A program made the translations under genes and the position numbers. A DNA stretch of 64,000 nucleotides from Gottschalkiaceae bacterium SANA (GTDB taxonomy: Bacteria > Bacillota > Clostridia > Tissierellales > GPF-1): positions 2,356,001 to 2,420,000 of the forward strand of contig AP028876.1 in NCBI GenBank assembly GCA_036323355.1. Direction: 5' to 3'. The notes below the pieces were generated by a model. It was not told where the DNA came from. It did not search any database and worked only from the letters and a program-made list of their open reading frames with translations. Of the stretch, positions 8,947 to 19,218 are shown one piece after another. Positions within the stretch are counted from its first letter, which is position 1. Each line of letters starts with the position of its first letter.

Positions 8947-9177
8947 TTATTGAACGACTGTTAGAATGAGCGTTGAAAGAAGAAATACAATCGCTAGTCC
9001 TGACGTTACTTTTTCAAGTTTCGACTCATAAGACTTCGCTTTGTTTTTTCCCCAAATTTGCTCGGCTCCTCCGCCAATCGCACCTGACATACCTGCTTGT
9101 TTTCCTTCTTGCAACAAGATTGTCGCGATCAATCCCAAGCTCGCCACAATAATGATAATATGAAGTAATGTTTGCAT
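8947..9177 (-). CDS. secG: Preprotein translocase subunit SecG
   Basis: Small accessory subunit of the SecYEG channel. The 76-residue protein has two hydrophobic helices (about 3-21 and 56-74) joined by a polar loop with the LLQEGKQAGMSGAIGGGAEQ motif. GGAGGG lies 6 nt before the ATG at 9177; an in-frame ATG seven codons upstream overlaps that site and is rejected. The gene lies between eno and hppA/rnr, matching the usual eno-secG-rnr-smpB neighbourhood of Firmicutes with genes inserted. Confidence 0.93.
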   Translation of the reverse strand: MQTLLHIIIIVASLGLIATILLQEGKQAGMSGAIGGGAEQIWGKNKAKSYESKLEKVTSGLAIVFLLSTLILTVVQ

Positions 9178-9216
9178 CTTTTTCCCTCCGTTCACCATGA
9201 AGTGTTTAACGTACCT

Positions 9217-9245
9217 ATTTTAACATACAGACCATCAGTTTTCAA
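9217..9245 (-). promoter_or_regulatory. Promoter of secG
   Basis: TTGAAA (9240-9245) and TAAAAT (9217-9222) on the minus strand are 17 nt apart, with five of six consensus matches in each box. It lies between the eno terminator and secG. Confidence 0.7.
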
Positions 9246-9252
9246 GAAAATG

Positions 9253-9277
9253 AAAAACGGCCGGATATCCGGCCGTT
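9253..9277 (-). terminator. Terminator after eno
   Basis: A nearly perfect palindrome with arms built on ACGGCCGGAT and ATCCGGCCGT is followed by a T-run on the minus strand. It ends the glycolytic cluster. Confidence 0.85.
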
Positions 9278-9291
9278 TGATCTTTGCTTCT

Positions 9292-10637
<1,346 letters not shown>

Positions 10638-10656
10638 AAGTTTTCAACCTTTATTA

Positions 10657-12189
10657 CTATTTTTTAATGAGTGATTTTCCCGTCATCTCTTCTGGGATCT
10701 CCACATTCATCATTTCAAGCAAGGTTGGTGCAAAATCCGCTAAGATTCCGCCCTCGCGCAATTCCAAATCACCTGTTCCTACAAAAATGGCTGGTACCAA
10801 ATTTGTCGTGTGTGCCGTCATCGGCTTGCCTTTCTCGGTCAACATTTGCTCCGAGTTGCCATGGTCAGCTGTAATAATAGCCTTCCCGCCGATTTCCTCA
10901 ATGGCTGCCAGTACCTCACCCAAGCAAGTATCAACAGTTTCCACTGCTTTCACTGCCGCTTCGATAATGCCGGTATGTCCCACCATGTCTGGATTGGCAA
11001 AGTTTAATATCATCAGATCGTATTCGCCTGAACGGATTCGTTCCACCGCATTGTCCTTGACCTCGATTGCGCTCATTTCCGGTTGAAGGTCATAGGTTGC
11101 AACCTTCGGAGATGGAATCAAGACTCGGTCCTCACCAACATTAGGCGCTTCCACACCACCGTTGAAGAAGAACGTTACATGGGCGTACTTTTCCGTTTCT
11201 GCGATTCGAAGCTGCTTTAACCCCTTTGATGCCACATATTCGCCAAGGGTATTTTTATAACTATTTGGCGGATAGGCCACAGATACATTCTCAATGGTTG
11301 CATCGTAGGTTGTTAAACAAACATACTCTGTTGATACCTTTTTTTCTCGATTGAAACCCGTAAAGGTTTCATCCACAATCGCACGCGTAATTTCACGAGC
11401 ACGGTCGGGTCGGAAGTTTGTGAAGAGTACACTGTCACCATCTTCTATGGTGGCAATTGGTGCTCCGTCTTTCGTGATTACGGTTGGAAGAACAAACTCG
11501 TCAAAGATTTTTTCTTCGTAGGAATTTGAAACAACGTCAATCGCCGATTCACTTGTTGGACCCATTCCTTGAACCATAGCTTGATAAGCTAGCTCAACAC
11601 GATCCCAACGATTGTCTCGATCCATGGCGTAGTAGCGTCCAGAAACCGTAGCGATCTCACCAAGACCGATCAGCTTCATCTCTGCTTCCAGCTTGCGTAC
11701 ATCTTCGAGGCCAGCGTTTGGTGCTACGTCACGACCATCCAAGAACACATGGACATAAGCCTTTTTCACACCCAGATCTTTCGCCATACGCAAAAATCCA
11801 TATAGGTGTTTCACATGAGAGTGAACCCCACCCTGAGAAACCAATCCCATGAAATGAAGCGCCTTATCGTTTTTCGCAGCGTCCATCATAGCTGATTTTA
11901 TCGTTTGATTCTCAAGAATGGTGCCATCTTCAATGTCTTTTGTGATTTTTGTTAGAAATTGATAGATAATTCTTCCCGCACCAATATTCAAGTGTCCAAC
12001 TTCTGAATTTCCCATTTGCCCATCCGGCAAGCCAACGCAAAGACCGCTAGCACACACACTTGTATGTGGGGCTTCTTTCATTAAACGATCGAAATTCGGT
12101 GTGTTGGCAAGATGAACCGCATTGCCGACACCCGGCTTTGCCATTCCCCAGCCATCCAGGATAATAAACCCTGCAAATTGCTTTGCCAT
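10657..12189 (-). CDS. gpmI: 2,3-bisphosphoglycerate-independent phosphoglycerate mutase
   Basis: Interconverts 3- and 2-phosphoglycerate using a Mn-dependent phosphoserine intermediate. The 510-residue protein has FIILDGWGMA at the N-terminus, the active-site serine in MGNSEVGHLNIGAGR near residue 63, and the metal motifs FANPDMVGHTG and TADHGNSEQM. Length is typical. The ATG at 12189 follows TAGGAGGCCATC. It starts 9 nt after the tpiA stop codon, so the two are co-transcribed. Confidence 0.97.
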   Translation of the reverse strand: MAKQFAGFIILDGWGMAKPGVGNAVHLANTPNFDRLMKEAPHTSVCASGLCVGLPDGQMGNSEVGHLNIGAGRIIYQFLTKITKDIEDGTILENQTIKSAMMDAAKNDKALHFMGLVSQGGVHSHVKHLYGFLRMAKDLGVKKAYVHVFLDGRDVAPNAGLEDVRKLEAEMKLIGLGEIATVSGRYYAMDRDNRWDRVELAYQAMVQGMGPTSESAIDVVSNSYEEKIFDEFVLPTVITKDGAPIATIEDGDSVLFTNFRPDRAREITRAIVDETFTGFNREKKVSTEYVCLTTYDATIENVSVAYPPNSYKNTLGEYVASKGLKQLRIAETEKYAHVTFFFNGGVEAPNVGEDRVLIPSPKVATYDLQPEMSAIEVKDNAVERIRSGEYDLMILNFANPDMVGHTGIIEAAVKAVETVDTCLGEVLAAIEEIGGKAIITADHGNSEQMLTEKGKPMTAHTTNLVPAIFVGTGDLELREGGILADFAPTLLEMMNVEIPEEMTGKSLIKK

Positions 12190-12198
12190 GATGGCCTC

Positions 12199-12945
12199 CT
12201 AAAAATTAATCAATGCTGTGAAGTCATCCGCCTTCAAGCTTGCGCCGCCTACCAATGCTCCATCGATATGAGGTTGATTCATAATCTCTGTTACATTCGC
12301 GGGTTTTACGCTGCCGCCGTATTGAATACGAACCACTTCCGCAATCTCATCATTATAGATCCCAGCTACAGTATCACGAATCATTTCACACATTTCATTT
12401 GCTTGATCAGACGTTGCAGTTACACCAGTTCCAATCGCCCAAATTGGCTCGTATGCAATAACCAACTTGCTCATCTCTTCAATGCTCAAGCCTTCAATAC
12501 CAGCTCTAATTTGCTCTGCAACTAAAGTTTTATGCTCGTTTGCTTCTCGTTGTGCCAAGGTTTCCCCACAACACATGATTGGCAAAAGATTATGCGCAAA
12601 AGCAGATTTTACTTTTTTATTGACAGTTTCATTCGTCTCAGCGAAATACTCTCTTCGCTCCGAATGACCAATCACAACATAGTCGATGCCCAGCTCATTT
12701 AGCATCAGGGGAGAAATCTCACCTGTATAAGCTCCGCCCTCTTCCCAATGCATGTTTTGAGCGCCGATTTTCACCTTAGAACCTGCCAAGGCTTCTTTCA
12801 CTGCTGGTAGCATGACATAAGGAACACAAACAACAACTTCAACGTCGGTATTTGCCGCTTCCGCTTTAAATCCATTCACCAAAGCAACACCTTCTGCTAT
12901 GGTTTTATTCATTTTCCAGTTTCCTGCAATAATTGGAATTCTCAT
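12199..12945 (-). CDS. tpiA: Triosephosphate isomerase
   Basis: Interconverts dihydroxyacetone phosphate and glyceraldehyde 3-phosphate. The 248-residue TIM barrel begins [13 protein letters not shown] (catalytic Asn and Lys), has GHSERREYF with the catalytic His, and [10 protein letters not shown] with the catalytic Glu, ending with [10 protein letters not shown] for phosphate binding. The frame is open a further 37 codons upstream, but AGGAGG just before the ATG at 12945 and the family N-terminus fix this start. It follows pgk after about 10 nt. Confidence 0.97.
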   Translation of the reverse strand: MRIPIIAGNWKMNKTIAEGVALVNGFKAEAANTDVEVVVCVPYVMLPAVKEALAGSKVKIGAQNMHWEEGGAYTGEISPLMLNELGIDYVVIGHSERREYFAETNETVNKKVKSAFAHNLLPIMCCGETLAQREANEHKTLVAEQIRAGIEGLSIEEMSKLVIAYEPIWAIGTGVTATSDQANEMCEMIRDTVAGIYNDEIAEVVRIQYGGSVKPANVTEIMNQPHIDGALVGGASLKADDFTALINF

Positions 12946-12955
12946 GAGTTTCCTC

Positions 12956-14146
12956 CTATTTTTCATTGATCGCGTCGATTCCCGGTAAAACTTTTCCTTC
13001 GAAAAGTTCCAAAGAAGCGCCGCCGCCTGTAGAGATATGAGACATCTTATCAGCATATCCGGATTGGATCACCGCTGCCGCGCTGTCGCCGCCGCCGATA
13101 ATTGTCAAGGCATCAGTTTGTGTCAAAGCTTCGGCTACAGCAAAGGTACCGCGTGCAAAGTTTGACATTTCAAATACGCCCATTGGTCCATTCCATACAA
13201 CCGTTTTCGCATTGGCAATCTCTGCTTCAAAAAGTGCAATAGATGCCGCACCGATATCCAAGCCTTCCCAACCCTCTGGGATTTCATTGGATGCTACAGT
13301 TTTAAACTCAGCTTCATTGGAGAATCCAGTCGCAATCACATTGTCAACAGGTAGTAAAAGTTTTACACCCTTCTTCTCTGCTTTTGCCAATAGTGATTTC
13401 GCCAATTCTACCTTGTCCGCTTCTAGAAGTGAATTTCCTACAGTCCATCCTTTGGCTACAAAGAATGTGTAGGCCATACCACCACCAATAATCAATGTAT
13501 CGACCTTATCCAATAAGTTTTCGATCACACCAATCTTGTCAGATACTTTCGCGCCACCCAAGATAGCAACAAAAGGACGTTCTGGAGCTTCCATCGTTTT
13601 ACCCATTACATCAATTTCTTTTTTAACCAAGAAACCCAATGCTGAAGGCAGAAGTGATGAAACACCAACGTTCGAAGCATGTGCGCGGTGCGCAGTACCA
13701 AATGCGTCATTGACATATAAATCAGCAAGAGAAGCCAATTCCTTAGCAAACTCTTGACCGTTTTTCGTTTCTTCTTTGCGGTATCGTGTGTTTTGCAACA
13801 ACAATACGTCGCCATCTTTCATTCCAGCAACCATTGTCTTTGCATTGACACCAACCACGTCTGCATCATCGGCAAACAATACGTCTTTTTTCAAGAATTC
13901 GCCCAAGCGAACCGCTACGGGTGCAAGAGTAAATTCAGGCTTCGCCTCGCCTTTTGGTCGACCCAAATGCGACATCAAGATGACTTGCGCTCCATTTTCA
14001 ATTAGATATTGAATTGTTGGCAACGCGCCTTCAATACGAGCATCGTTAGTAATTGCGCCATCTTTCATCGGTACATTGAAATCGCATCGCACAAGTACTT
14101 TCTTACCCGCTACAGCTAAATCAGTAACAGATTTTTTATTCAACAT
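12956..14146 (-). CDS. pgk: Phosphoglycerate kinase
   Basis: Makes ATP from 1,3-bisphosphoglycerate. The 396-residue protein has [14 protein letters not shown] near residue 20, [11 protein letters not shown], the nucleotide-site motif [10 protein letters not shown] and the glycine-rich [11 protein letters not shown]. Length is that of a normal bacterial PGK, without a fused TpiA. It is the third gene of the cggR operon; a hairpin with a short T-run separates it from gap and may reduce but not abolish read-through. Confidence 0.97.
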   Translation of the reverse strand: MLNKKSVTDLAVAGKKVLVRCDFNVPMKDGAITNDARIEGALPTIQYLIENGAQVILMSHLGRPKGEAKPEFTLAPVAVRLGEFLKKDVLFADDADVVGVNAKTMVAGMKDGDVLLLQNTRYRKEETKNGQEFAKELASLADLYVNDAFGTAHRAHASNVGVSSLLPSALGFLVKKEIDVMGKTMEAPERPFVAILGGAKVSDKIGVIENLLDKVDTLIIGGGMAYTFFVAKGWTVGNSLLEADKVELAKSLLAKAEKKGVKLLLPVDNVIATGFSNEAEFKTVASNEIPEGWEGLDIGAASIALFEAEIANAKTVVWNGPMGVFEMSNFARGTFAVAEALTQTDALTIIGGGDSAAAVIQSGYADKMSHISTGGGASLELFEGKVLPGIDAINEK

Positions 14147-14180
14147 GTGTGAGTCACTCCCATTCTTTTATTTTCATGGC

Positions 14181-14210
14181 AAAACCGGTTATGTATTTCT
14201 ACATAACCGG
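14181..14210 (-). terminator. Strong hairpin between gap and pgk (partial terminator or processing site)
   Basis: An 11-bp perfect stem (185-195 and 200-210 of the 14100s) with loop GAAA on the minus strand is followed by only four T residues. In an operon this more likely sets transcript stability or partial termination than a full stop. Confidence 0.6.
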
Positions 14211-14249
14211 ATTCTCCAAGATGTCCTTATTATTCGATTCTTCCGTTCT

Positions 14250-15263
14250 CTATAGACCTTGTTTTGTCATGTAGATCGCTAGATCGATACAACGGTTTGA
14301 ATATCCCCACTCATTATCGTACCATGATACGATTTTCAACATTTTGTCGCCAACCATCATTGTAGACAATCCGTCAATAATTGAAGAGTTAGGATCTTTT
14401 CTGTAGTCCATTGATACCAATGGCTCATCAGAATATGCCAAGATCCCTTTCAAGTCGCCTTCTGCCGCTTCTTTCAAAGTAGCATTAACTTCTTCTTTTG
14501 TTGTTGCTGTTTTTAATTCAAATACAATATCAACAACTGAAACTGTTGGAGTTGGAACACGCATTGCCATTCCATCAACAATTCCTTTCAATTCAGGAAC
14601 AACCAAACCTACAGCTACTGCTGCGCCTGTTGATGTTGGAATAATTGATTCTGCTGCCGCACGTGCACGACGCATATCTGAATGATGTGCATCCAAGATG
14701 TTTTGATCATTTGTGTATGAATGAACAGTTGTCATCAAACCTTTTTCAACACCGAACTTGTCAACAATAACTTTTGCAAATGGTGCCAAGCAGTTTGTTG
14801 TACAAGATGCGTTTGACACGATGTTGTGTTTCGCTGCATCGTAATCTTTTTCGTTAACGCCCATTACAACAGTAATGTCTTCGCCTTTTGCTGGAGCGGA
14901 AATGATAACTTTTTTCGCGCCTGCAGTGATATGCTTGCTAGCGCCTTCAAATGTACGGAATACGCCAGTTGACTCGATTACGATATCAACTCCTAGCTCT
15001 CCCCAAGGAAGGTTCTCTGGATTTCTGTCAGAAACGACTTTGACTGTCTTGCCGTTGATCACCAAGTTGCCATCAACAACTTCTACTGTTCCGTCAAATT
15101 TACCCATCAAAGAGTCATACTTGAACAAGTGTGCTGCTGTTTCTACACCTGACATGTCGTTGATCGCTACAATCTCGATCTCCTCTACGTTGCGTTCAAA
15201 TGCTGCTCGTACTACATTTCGACCGATACGGCCGAAACCATTGACACCCACTTTAATTGCCAT
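14250..15263 (-). CDS. gap: Glyceraldehyde-3-phosphate dehydrogenase (NAD-dependent type)
   Basis: Oxidises glyceraldehyde 3-phosphate to 1,3-bisphosphoglycerate. The 337-residue protein has the N-terminal NAD-binding motif [18 protein letters not shown], the catalytic cysteine in [12 protein letters not shown] near residue 153, and the C-terminal [11 protein letters not shown] motif. AAGGAGG lies before the ATG at 15263. It directly follows its regulator cggR, with a hairpin in the gap that begins at the cggR stop codon. Confidence 0.97.
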   Translation of the reverse strand: MAIKVGVNGFGRIGRNVVRAAFERNVEEIEIVAINDMSGVETAAHLFKYDSLMGKFDGTVEVVDGNLVINGKTVKVVSDRNPENLPWGELGVDIVIESTGVFRTFEGASKHITAGAKKVIISAPAKGEDITVVMGVNEKDYDAAKHNIVSNASCTTNCLAPFAKVIVDKFGVEKGLMTTVHSYTNDQNILDAHHSDMRRARAAAESIIPTSTGAAVAVGLVVPELKGIVDGMAMRVPTPTVSVVDIVFELKTATTKEEVNATLKEAAEGDLKGILAYSDEPLVSMDYRKDPNSSIIDGLSTMMVGDKMLKIVSWYDNEWGYSNRCIDLAIYMTKQGL

Positions 15264-15296
15264 GAATGTTGCCTCCTTATATAGACCATTTATTTG

Positions 15297-15319
15297 AAGT
15301 AATTGACAATCAATTACTT
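15297..15319 (-). promoter_or_regulatory. cggR-gap intercistronic hairpin (probable mRNA processing/stability element)
   Basis: A 10-bp perfect stem with loop TTG overlaps the cggR stop codon and ends about 35 nt before gap. No T-run follows on the minus strand, so it is not a terminator. In B. subtilis the cggR-gapA mRNA is cleaved near the end of cggR and a stem-loop protects the gapA part; this element fits that arrangement by position. Confidence 0.6.
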
Positions 15320-16342
15320 TCCCCCAAGTTCAATAATTCTCTTTGCAGCACCTTCGTCGATTACCAAAATAATCTCTTTTCGTAGGGCAGAAAGGCCATA
15401 AATTGCCTCTGCTTTTCCACTACCACAGGCCACTGCAATGGCGTACGGGATTCGCTGATACTCATCTAACGTAATTCCAATGGTATTAGAATCCTTAATA
15501 ACTTTACCCCGTACATCAAAATAATACCCAAAAGCTTCTCCAACTGCACCCTGATCCCATAAATCTTTTTGTTCTCGATCAGAAAGCTTTCGTCTTCGCG
15601 CCATTTGATCGGCGCGGCCAATTCCAAAAAGTAAAATATTCAAAGCGTTTAAATCCGAAACCAAGTTCATAATTTCAGGCTCCTGCATTAAACTTTCTTT
15701 TGCATTGGAACTAATATTGTCTGGCACATGCAACAATCGATAGCTTCCACCAAGCTTTTCAGCAAGACGAGCCGCAATATGATTGGACTGCATTTCCATA
15801 CTTCCGCCAATACCACCGCGGGCTGGTATTACCCTGGTGTTTGACAATCCCTTTTGCCGGGTCATCTCTAACATAACCTGATAGATCGTCGCGCCCCCGG
15901 TTACCCCTATTGTCATATGATCCTTCACAACATCCTTTAAGGTCACTGCCGCTGCCTTAGCCGCGTCTCGCAAGACCAAAGAATCCTGATCCCAATCACC
16001 GGGAATTACAATTACTTGTGCAATTTTTAACGTGTCTTTTACTTTCAATTCAAGGGTTTGCATCCCCCGCATATCGTGAATCATATGTTCTAGCTGCTGA
16101 TATATTTCTGCCCCATAAGGCGTGATCATAACACCTGAAGACTGAATATCCACCAAACCTTGTTGCTGTAAAACCTGTATCTCAGCCCGGATGATCCGCT
16201 CACCTATCGATAAATTCGATGCAAGTGTTCGGCGTCCGATTGGCCCATGATACTTGATATTTCTCAAAATCTCAAAGCGTTTATCGAGCAGTGGCAAAAT
16301 CTCCGGTACTACGACTTTCGCGAGTTTTAGAAGTGAACTCAT
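15314..16342 (-). CDS. cggR: Central glycolytic genes regulator (SorC/DeoR family)
   Basis: Represses the glycolytic operon and is relieved by fructose-1,6-bisphosphate in B. subtilis. The 342-residue protein has an N-terminal helix-turn-helix region (about 25-75, [20 protein letters not shown]) and a SorC-type sugar-phosphate-binding domain ([53 protein letters not shown]). AAGGGGG lies 6 nt before the ATG at 16342; two earlier in-frame starts are too close to or beyond that site. A CggR-type operator lies just upstream, so it regulates itself and gap-pgk-tpiA-gpmI. Confidence 0.95.
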   Translation of the reverse strand: MSSLLKLAKVVVPEILPLLDKRFEILRNIKYHGPIGRRTLASNLSIGERIIRAEIQVLQQQGLVDIQSSGVMITPYGAEIYQQLEHMIHDMRGMQTLELKVKDTLKIAQVIVIPGDWDQDSLVLRDAAKAAAVTLKDVVKDHMTIGVTGGATIYQVMLEMTRQKGLSNTRVIPARGGIGGSMEMQSNHIAARLAEKLGGSYRLLHVPDNISSNAKESLMQEPEIMNLVSDLNALNILLFGIGRADQMARRRKLSDREQKDLWDQGAVGEAFGYYFDVRGKVIKDSNTIGITLDEYQRIPYAIAVACGSGKAEAIYGLSALRKEIILVIDEGAAKRIIELGGK

Positions 16343-16393
16343 TGCCATCCCCCTTTCGTTTTTTGGGAAAAAGCTCGTTCCAATCAATAGATG

Positions 16394-16429
16394 GACATTT
16401 TTTGTCCCGTAGGATCTATTCGTGTCCCA
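16394..16429 (-). promoter_or_regulatory. CggR operator
   Basis: On the minus strand the elements TGGGAC, AGAT, CGGGAC and TGTC occur with gaps of 6, 4 and 6 nt. The known B. subtilis site is CGGGAC-N6-TGTC-N4-CGGGAC-N6-TGTC, so the spacing is identical and the second half-site is a perfect match; the first half-site is degenerate. It touches the candidate -10 box TATAAG on its upstream side, so bound CggR would block initiation or early elongation. Confidence 0.8.
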
Positions 16430-16457
16430 CTTATACCAAAAAAAATAACCCATCCAA
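16430..16457 (-). promoter_or_regulatory. Candidate promoter of cggR operon (proximal)
   Basis: TTGGAT (16452-16457) and TATAAG (16430-16435) on the minus strand are 16 nt apart and directly abut the CggR operator. The -35 box lies in the loop of the rpoN terminator. A second candidate a little upstream is TTGTTT (16486-16491) with TATAAT (16463-16468) at 17 nt. Confidence 0.55.
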
Positions 16458-16464
16458 GGGTTAT
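16437..16464 (-). terminator. Terminator after rpoN
   Basis: Arms ATAACCC and GGGTTAT (loop TTGGAT on the minus strand) are followed by eight T residues. The element overlaps both candidate cggR promoters, so termination of rpoN and initiation of cggR share the same DNA. Confidence 0.7.
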
Positions 16465-16509
16465 TATAATCAATATTTCCAAAAAAAACAAGTAAAATTA
16501 TAAGTTTTT

Positions 16510-17868
16510 TTATCCGCGACGCTTTCTTTTTGCTGAAGAAAGAATTCCCATTTCCTCTCGGTATTTGGCAACCGTTCTGCGGGATACCTTGATCTCACGT
16601 TTTGCCAACTCTTCGGCAATCTTTTGATCGCTCAGGGGTTTCTTTTTATCCTCTTCTTCTGTCATCTCTCGAATCAACGCTTGCACACTTTTGGAACTGA
16701 CACCGTCTTCTCCACCGCCAAGATTTGTTGTAAAGAAGTACTTCATTTCATACAAACCAACTGGGGTTTGCATATATTTTCCATTGACCACTCGGCTAAC
16801 GGTAGACTCATGCACATCAGCTTCTTCCGCCACCTGTTTCATGGTCAATGGACGCAAGCCTTTGTCTCCTTCAACAAAGAATGATGCTTGCACGTCGACA
16901 ATGGCGCCGGCTATTCGAATCACAGTTTGTCGCCTTTGCTCAATCATCTTCACAACCCAAAGAGCGCGATCCAAATAGGCCTTAACAAATTCAGCTTCTT
17001 CCCCGCTTTTCAACAAGGCCTGAATCTTCGGACTGACATAAAGCCGCGGCATCAAAGATTCATTGGCTCGAATCTCGTAGCCTTCATCACCTAGGGTTAC
17101 ATAGACGTCAGGTCGAATATAGCGGACCAATTCGTCTTCCGACGGATAAACCGATCCAGGTTTTGGATTACAGGATTGAATCAATTCTGCAATGGCTTCA
17201 ATCTCATCCTCTTGCACGTTAAATTTTTTGGCGAGAATTTCATACCTGCGTTCCGCAATCAAGGCCAACTCATCTTTAACAATTTCATACACCAATGTTT
17301 GTTGAATGCCTCGTTCCCGCAATTGAAGCTCAATACATTCTGACAAATCCCTCGCCCCAACGCCAATCGGATCAAAGGATTGGATAATATACAGCATAAT
17401 TTCTACTTCTTCTTCGTAAGCACGGATTTGATAGGCCAGATCGGCCATTTCCGACTTGAAATATCCCTGGGCATCAATCCGCTCAATAATCGCCTCGCCG
17501 ATTCGCACCTGCTCATCTTTCAATTTTGAACAATACAATTGCTTGCGCAACAATTCTTTCAGGGTGACGATTGCAGCATGACGAGATTCGAAGGGAGAAG
17601 CGTCTTCTCCGCGTTGCTCGCTGCCAAAATTCACATAATCCGCCTGATCATTGCTTCGCAAGTATTCTTTCCAGTCCTCAACATCCAATTCGCCAGTTTC
17701 CTGTTCTACTTCTTTCATCTCCAAAAGAGGATTTGTGTCCATCTCTTGATTAATGAAATCAACCAATTGCAATTGATTGAATTGGAGTAGCTCAATGGCC
17801 TGACGCAATTGCTGTGTCATCACTAATTTTTGTTTTTGTTCTAGCTTTAATCCAAATTCCAGCTTCAT
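16510..17868 (-). CDS. rpoN: RNA polymerase sigma-54 factor
   Basis: Directs RNA polymerase to -24/-12 promoters that need an enhancer-binding ATPase. The 452-residue protein has the glutamine-rich N-terminal activator region (LEQKQKLVMTQQLRQAIELLQ), the core-binding middle part (DPIGVGARDLSECIELQL), the HTH region ADVHESTVSRVVNGKYMQTP and the RpoN box RRTVAKYRE near residue 438. The start follows GGGGGAG. Its placement next to cggR is common in Clostridia. No sigma-54 activator gene or clear -24/-12 site was found in this window. Confidence 0.96.
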   Translation of the reverse strand: MKLEFGLKLEQKQKLVMTQQLRQAIELLQFNQLQLVDFINQEMDTNPLLEMKEVEQETGELDVEDWKEYLRSNDQADYVNFGSEQRGEDASPFESRHAAIVTLKELLRKQLYCSKLKDEQVRIGEAIIERIDAQGYFKSEMADLAYQIRAYEEEVEIMLYIIQSFDPIGVGARDLSECIELQLRERGIQQTLVYEIVKDELALIAERRYEILAKKFNVQEDEIEAIAELIQSCNPKPGSVYPSEDELVRYIRPDVYVTLGDEGYEIRANESLMPRLYVSPKIQALLKSGEEAEFVKAYLDRALWVVKMIEQRRQTVIRIAGAIVDVQASFFVEGDKGLRPLTMKQVAEEADVHESTVSRVVNGKYMQTPVGLYEMKYFFTTNLGGGEDGVSSKSVQALIREMTEEEDKKKPLSDQKIAEELAKREIKVSRRTVAKYREEMGILSSAKRKRRG

Positions 17869-17895
17869 CTGACTCCCCCACTTGCCCTTAGTATA

Positions 17896-17924
17896 TCAAA
17901 GAAAGCGTGATTCCTCACGCTTTT
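17896..17924 (-). terminator. Terminator after the amidohydrolase gene
   Basis: A 9-bp stem built on AAAGCGTGA and TCACGCTTT with a 4-nt loop, followed by a T-rich run on the minus strand, starts a few bases after the stop codon. Confidence 0.75.
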
Positions 17925-17925
17925 C

Positions 17926-19218
17926 TCACTTGGCAAAGTGTACTTTTGCACTTCCCGTACCTCGCTCCAAAATTCCCTCTACCGATTTTCTTACACTTTT
18001 GTTAAGATCTTTTGGAATCGTACAGAGAAGGCCGTCTTCTTTGACGAATTCCCCATGAATCAACACGTGTTGAATATTTCTTGTGTCAGAAGAATAAAGG
18101 ATTGCTGCTAAAGGATCATACACCGGTAATGTATGTGGTTGATCCAAATCCCAGATAATCAAATCAGCTTCATAGCCATCAGCCAAAGAACCCGTTGAAA
18201 AGCCAAAGTATTCATGCCCCTTCATCAAGTGTTGCCATAACCATTGCAAGGTAAAATTTTCAGCATTTCCTCTCAATTGCTTGCCAAACAATCCAAATAG
18301 ACGAGCTTGTTCAACAACATCAAGGGTAGCAGAACTAGCTGCACCGTCGGTGCCAAAGGATAGATTCAACCGTTCGGACAAATTCCAAAGCCCACCGGTC
18401 CCCATGGCCAACTTCCCGTAGGTTTTTGGACATGCGGCAAAGTAAGTCTTGCTGCCAATCACATCTACATCGCCCTCTTCAATCCAAAGCCCGTGTCCCA
18501 CAAGGACACGTTGAGAAAAGAACCCAATATTTGCCAAATAGGCAAATGGCGTACACCCGTGCGCACCCAATGATTGTTCCACCTGTTCTTTCGTCTCTGA
18601 AACGTGTAGATGAATCGACAGTCCGTTTTTTTCAGCCTCTTCCACCACTGACTCCAATTGTTCCTTAGACACCGTATAGGGCGAATGGGGGCCATAGGCA
18701 AAGTGAATACGATCGGTTGAACGTTTTTTGGCCAACTGTGTTGTCGCTTTCAACCGTGCGTCAAAATTGGGATCTGATCCAAAGAGTGTTGGCGCCATTT
18801 CAAGTCTGATCCCCGTTTCCTCTGCTGCTTCAAGAATCTCATTCTCAAAGAAATAATGCTCAGCGAAACAGGTAATTCCATGATCTAGCATTTCCGCCAT
18901 GGCCAATAAAGATCCTGTTTTGGCATCAAAGGCTTCCATCTTGCTCTCATAGGGCCAGAGAATTTCATCAAACCATCGTTGAATGGCGACATCTTCTGCA
19001 ATTCCCTTAAAGATATTCATGGCACCATGGGCATGCATATTAACAAAACTTGGAGAGACGTATGCCCCTTCAAGGTTTAATGTTTCACAGGCCTCCACCG
19101 ATTCCTCGCCATTCATTCGTACCAGTTTCCCATCCTTGATTCCCAAGGATTGATCGTAACTGACCATTCCTGTCTCATCAATCAAATTGCAATGGGTCAA
19201 AAGGCGATCAAGCTTCAT
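17926..19218 (-). CDS. Amidohydrolase, MTA/SAH deaminase-like
   Basis: A metal-dependent hydrolase of the TRZ/ATZ branch, which mostly deaminates purines, pterins and related rings. The 430-residue protein has the HxH metal pair in FVNMHAHGAMN near residue 61, GPHSPYT, the third His in SIHLHVSET, GHGLW and the catalytic Asp in FGTDGAAS near 295. The last motif lacks the usual asparagines. The start overlaps the upstream nucleoside hydrolase by 11 nt, so the two are coupled. The salvage-operon context favours a nucleoside or nucleobase deaminase, but the substrate is inferred. Confidence 0.82.
   Translation of the reverse strand: MKLDRLLTHCNLIDETGMVSYDQSLGIKDGKLVRMNGEESVEACETLNLEGAYVSPSFVNMHAHGAMNIFKGIAEDVAIQRWFDEILWPYESKMEAFDAKTGSLLAMAEMLDHGITCFAEHYFFENEILEAAEETGIRLEMAPTLFGSDPNFDARLKATTQLAKKRSTDRIHFAYGPHSPYTVSKEQLESVVEEAEKNGLSIHLHVSETKEQVEQSLGAHGCTPFAYLANIGFFSQRVLVGHGLWIEEGDVDVIGSKTYFAACPKTYGKLAMGTGGLWNLSERLNLSFGTDGAASSATLDVVEQARLFGLFGKQLRGNAENFTLQWLWQHLMKGHEYFGFSTGSLADGYEADLIIWDLDQPHTLPVYDPLAAILYSSDTRNIQHVLIHGEFVKEDGLLCTIPKDLNKSVRKSVEGILERGTGSAKVHFAK

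Noticed and set aside
12946-13056. N-terminal extension of triosephosphate isomerase
   Set aside because: It overlaps pgk and places the AGGAGG site inside the gene; the conserved N-terminus starts at 12945.
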